Positions 61,751 to 64,000 of a stretch of DNA of 64,000 bases are shown one piece after another. Each line of letters opens with the position of its first letter. Position 1 is the stretch's first letter. The stretch is from Planctomycetaceae bacterium. GTDB taxonomy: Bacteria; Planctomycetota; Planctomycetia; Pirellulales; Lacipirellulaceae. The position numbers and the translations under genes were made by a program. Under the pieces are notes generated by a model. That model was not told the DNA's origin. It saw only the letters and a program-made list of their open reading frames with translations, and did not search any database. The DNA lies in assembly GCA_002702655.1 (NCBI GenBank), contig PABB01000031.1, forward strand, positions 79,338 to 143,337, written 5' to 3'.

Positions 61751-63292
61751 GTGAACGAGCAGCAGCTCATTTTGAGAGGACGAATGGGACGACAACTAGA
61801 CAGCGAGGACGAAAAGGCATTTCTTGACTACCTGCGGTCTGGTCGGGACGAAATGAACTTGCTTGAGCATTCCATCTCGTCAGCGAACAAGAACGTCGAC
61901 CGCACAACGCGCAGCATCGAGTTCACTCAGGAGGCCCGGGACCCCGAAACGCGTGAGCTGGTCACGCGGAGTTGGAAGGTGTCCTTTTCGGCCGAGTACG
62001 GCCGACCGGTCCCGAAAGACGATGACGTTTTTGTGGCACTCATGAAAGTGTCACAGGCACAAGGGCTGATGGACAAAGCAGCAAGCGTCCAGGCAGTAAA
62101 TCCGCAGGTCTCGTTTTCAAGTCGTCATCTCATCAAGATCCTCGGCTGGGGCGATGACGGGAGAAGCTACCAGGCGATTGATGATGCGCTCAATCGGCTC
62201 TGCGGCGTGCGGATCGTTGCGACCAACTACTGGTACGACAATGCGAACAAGCTCTGGGTGGACCGCAAGTTCGGCATCATTGACGACGTTTTCCTCTACG
62301 AGCGGGCCAAATACGACCGGGCGAAGCGGAGGGCTGTGGCGGCGGGCGAGCCGCATCCGCAGAGCTGGATTCGCTGGTCAGACGTCATGCTGGAGAGTTT
62401 TCAGGCTGGCTATGTGCGAAAGCTCGACATTGAGTTCTACCGGTCGCTCACGAATCCCATTTCACGAAAACTCTTTCGGTACCTGGGCAAACAGTTCTGG
62501 GAGCGGTCGAGTCGCACACGACACGAAATCGATCTCGCAGACCTCTGCGTTGAAAAGCTCGGCTACAAGCGAGGCACGCCGATTCCGGAACTTGAACGGA
62601 GAGTTGCCCCGGCCATCGAAGAGCTTGAGCGAAGCGGCGTCTTTGGGCTGCAGCACCGGCTGGAGAAAGGCTATGGACGGTGTCGCGTCGTGTTTCGCTG
62701 TAACCGGCAATCGAGAACGAAGCGCGAGACCGCACCTGCCCTGGGACTAGCCCAAAAGCTCGTCGAGCTCGGCATCAGGCCGGCTGACGCGGAGACAGCA
62801 GTGCGACGCCACAGTCCGGAACGAATCCTGGAGGATGTCGAAGACTCGGCGTTTCGCGAGCGGGCCGGCATGCTGAAGAAGTCGCGGGCCGGCTTCTTGG
62901 CGACCATGCTGAAATCGGACAAGCCGTTTGATCGGCCACTGGGGTTTGTGTCGAGCATGGAGAAGAAGCGGCTTGCTGAATCGGCCGCTGCAAGTCGGAC
63001 CGCAAAGCAAAAGGTCGCGACTGCGAAGCGCATGGAGCAGACGGCTCGCGCGCAGAAGGAGTCTCGCGAGTTTGAACGCTTTCTGACTTCACTGGGCGGT
63101 GACGCGGCCGTGCAGGCATTTGCCGAGCGAGCCTTTCAGGTCGTCAGGCCTTTCTACAGAACGCAATGTCAGCAAAGGCTGGCTGCCGGTCAGACGGATG
63201 CGGCGGAAACCTACCGTCGGATGGCCATGGAGCAGTTGTGGAAGCGGACCGCAAAGAAGAGCAATCACTCCACCTCAAATACGGGAAGTTAA
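61751..63292 (+). CDS. Plasmid-type replication initiator protein
   Basis: A GTG at 61751 after GAAGGGA starts the 513-residue protein (MNEQQLILRGRMGRQLDSED). The central part (about 60-310) resembles replication initiator protein A: VSFSSRHLIKILGWGDDGRS, RLCGVRIVATNYWYDN, SWIRWSDVMLESFQAGYVRK and LDIEFYRSLTNPISRKLFRY, consistent with two winged-helix domains. The C-terminal 150 residues are helical and basic and may bind partners or DNA. It would open the origin at the iterons lying directly upstream. It is transcribed away from parA. Together with the par genes it points to a plasmid or a chromosome-integrated plasmid. Confidence 0.88.
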   Translation: MNEQQLILRGRMGRQLDSEDEKAFLDYLRSGRDEMNLLEHSISSANKNVDRTTRSIEFTQEARDPETRELVTRSWKVSFSAEYGRPVPKDDDVFVALMKVSQAQGLMDKAASVQAVNPQVSFSSRHLIKILGWGDDGRSYQAIDDALNRLCGVRIVATNYWYDNANKLWVDRKFGIIDDVFLYERAKYDRAKRRAVAAGEPHPQSWIRWSDVMLESFQAGYVRKLDIEFYRSLTNPISRKLFRYLGKQFWERSSRTRHEIDLADLCVEKLGYKRGTPIPELERRVAPAIEELERSGVFGLQHRLEKGYGRCRVVFRCNRQSRTKRETAPALGLAQKLVELGIRPADAETAVRRHSPERILEDVEDSAFRERAGMLKKSRAGFLATMLKSDKPFDRPLGFVSSMEKKRLAESAAASRTAKQKVATAKRMEQTARAQKESREFERFLTSLGGDAAVQAFAERAFQVVRPFYRTQCQQRLAAGQTDAAETYRRMAMEQLWKRTAKKSNHSTSNTGS

Positions 63293-63456
63293 CTGACTTG
63301 TTCGTTGTCCTGGGCGACAAACGGGTCCCCAGAACCTACATGCTGGTCGCTGGTCTCGACAGAAGCACGGTTCACAAATCGGTAGCACGAAAGAAGGTCC
63401 AGCGGGAGCGAGCAGCAGCCGGAGCGGGACCTTGTCGTACTAACTCGAAGCGGCCG

Positions 63457-63750
63457 CTAAGCTGCTTCTTCGCGTGAAGCCCGATAATCGGCTTCGATGG
63501 CCTCGTATGCCTTGCCGTCGAGCTCGGCGAGCACCGCCCGGACTCGGGGGATGTCGTCGAGCGGGACGTGAAGCACTTCGTTGACCCACTGGCCGTCGCC
63601 GTTCTTGTAGCTGCGGGTGACGCTCGCCACGTAAAACGGATTGCCGTCGCCGTCGTGATTCTGCCACAGGGCGCCCTGAATGTAGCGTCGGCGGGTCGCC
63701 TCGGCAAAGGGACGCTTCTTTTCGCTGCGGTTGCTGCTTTTTGTCGCCAT
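63457..63750 (-). CDS. Small conserved protein of planctomycete mobile elements
   Basis: The ATG at 63750 (MATKSSNRSEKKRPFAEATR) has GAGG upstream and is preferred to the frame from 63831. The 97-residue product has a basic N-terminus and a compact core, YIQGALWQNHDGDGNPFYVA then VTRSYKNGDGQWVNEVLHVP, followed by a helix. The pattern IxAxIWxN...FYxVxxxRxYKxGDGxW is one I associate with small proteins of planctomycete plasmids and integrative elements, perhaps with a single-stranded nucleic-acid-binding fold. Function is unknown. It is convergent with the replication gene, 164 bases away. Confidence 0.65.
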   Translation of the reverse strand: MATKSSNRSEKKRPFAEATRRRYIQGALWQNHDGDGNPFYVASVTRSYKNGDGQWVNEVLHVPLDDIPRVRAVLAELDGKAYEAIEADYRASREEAA

Positions 63751-63892
63751 GAGAAACCTCGATTCCTGGTAGGAGTAACCGTGGCTCAGGCTGCTGCTCT
63801 TGCTCCGCTGACCTGCCAGCAAGAGTCTCACACCTCAATGCGCTAAGCAAACAATTTCAACCAACGTTTGATTAGGCCGCGTCAACTGCGAT

Positions 63893-64000
63893 ATGCTCCC
63901 AGCCAAGTCAGAGCGCTCGGGGGATCGAAGCGCTCAAGTGATCGATACTGAGAAGCGGGTAAGTCCCCGCTTCGCACAGAAGATCGTCATCATCCAGACC
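63893..64000 (+). CDS. Possible start of a gene running off the window
   Basis: An ATG at 63893 opens a frame (MLPAKSERSGDRSAQVIDTE) that stays open for 36 codons to the window end. There is no good ribosome binding site and it contains the inverted repeat at 63952-63973, so it could be chance. It is divergent from the 97-residue gene. Confidence 0.2.
   Translation, partial: MLPAKSERSGDRSAQVIDTEKRVSPRFAQKIVIIQT
63952..63973. repeat. Inverted repeat near the window end
   Basis: GAAGCGGG (63952-63959) and CCCGCTTC (63966-63973) pair perfectly with a 6-base loop. It lies upstream of or within the start of the next gene. The role is unclear. Confidence 0.35.

Noticed and set aside
63394-63433. 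Inverted repeat AAGGTCC / GGACCTT after the replication gene as a terminator
   Set aside because: The loop of 26 bases is long and no T-run follows, so support is weak.

Overview
The window looks like DNA from a planctomycete, most likely of the order Pirellulales. The evidence is high GC, PEP-CTERM tails, dockerin-like EF-hand repeats, an LEPR-XLL-type N-terminal signal, a DUF1559 prepilin-like protein with a companion lipoprotein, many genes without a Shine-Dalgarno sequence, and a decayed planctomycete-type tyrosine recombinase. No rRNA, tRNA, CRISPR array or intact insertion sequence was found.

Layout. Positions 1-3.7 kb hold a gene of unknown function cut by the window edge, a YdjY-domain secreted protein, a 91-bp REP-like double hairpin and a PEP-CTERM surface protein. 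Positions 3.6-58.7 kb are one very large hemicellulose (xylan/arabinoxylan-type) utilisation region. A 20-kb minus-strand run (transcribed 23.4 to 3.6 kb) encodes a GH9, a CE1-malectin-GH10 xylanase, a CE6-type acetyl esterase, a type-B carboxylesterase with an in-frame amber codon, a GH2, a sodium symporter, a DUF5107-TPR protein and a GH2 beta-galactosidase. Divergent from it, xylose isomerase leads a plus-strand run: GH43-CBM6, GH95, malectin-GH3 and a decayed GH2 remnant. Next comes a minus-strand block (42.4 to 33.0 kb) of four PEP-CTERM proteins (three with dockerins), a lipoprotein, a DUF1559 prepilin-like protein and a GH43-CBM6. A LacI-type regulator then heads a plus-strand run: cytoplasmic GH3, a seven-part GH5 protein, a GH43-dockerin-PEP-CTERM protein and a 1354-residue GH43-GH43-CE1 fusion. 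A short-chain dehydrogenase and a GPH-family sugar symporter close the region.

How it fits together (inference). Secreted or surface-held enzymes (GH10, GH9, GH5, GH43, CE1, CE6) would cut and de-esterify the polymer. GH3, GH43, GH2 and GH95 would trim the oligosaccharides. Two different symporters would import sugars, cytoplasmic GH3 and xylose isomerase would process them, and the LacI-type protein would sense them. There is no SusC/SusD pair and no xylulokinase in the window.

The right end (58.9-64 kb) is a replicon-maintenance module: integrase remnant, ParA with an overlapping small partner gene, candidate partition repeats, five 22-23-bp iterons and a replication initiator. The carbohydrate cluster is therefore linked to plasmid-type functions, and the window may come from a plasmid, a secondary replicon or an integrated plasmid.

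The most notable observations are dockerin-like repeats inserted inside beta-sandwich domains in three proteins, the GH43-GH43-CE1 fusion and its tandem GH43 paralogue, a shared GCGCYGTCA half-site upstream of xylA, lacZ and the LacI gene, the iteron origin beside the sugar cluster, and three fossil or interrupted genes.
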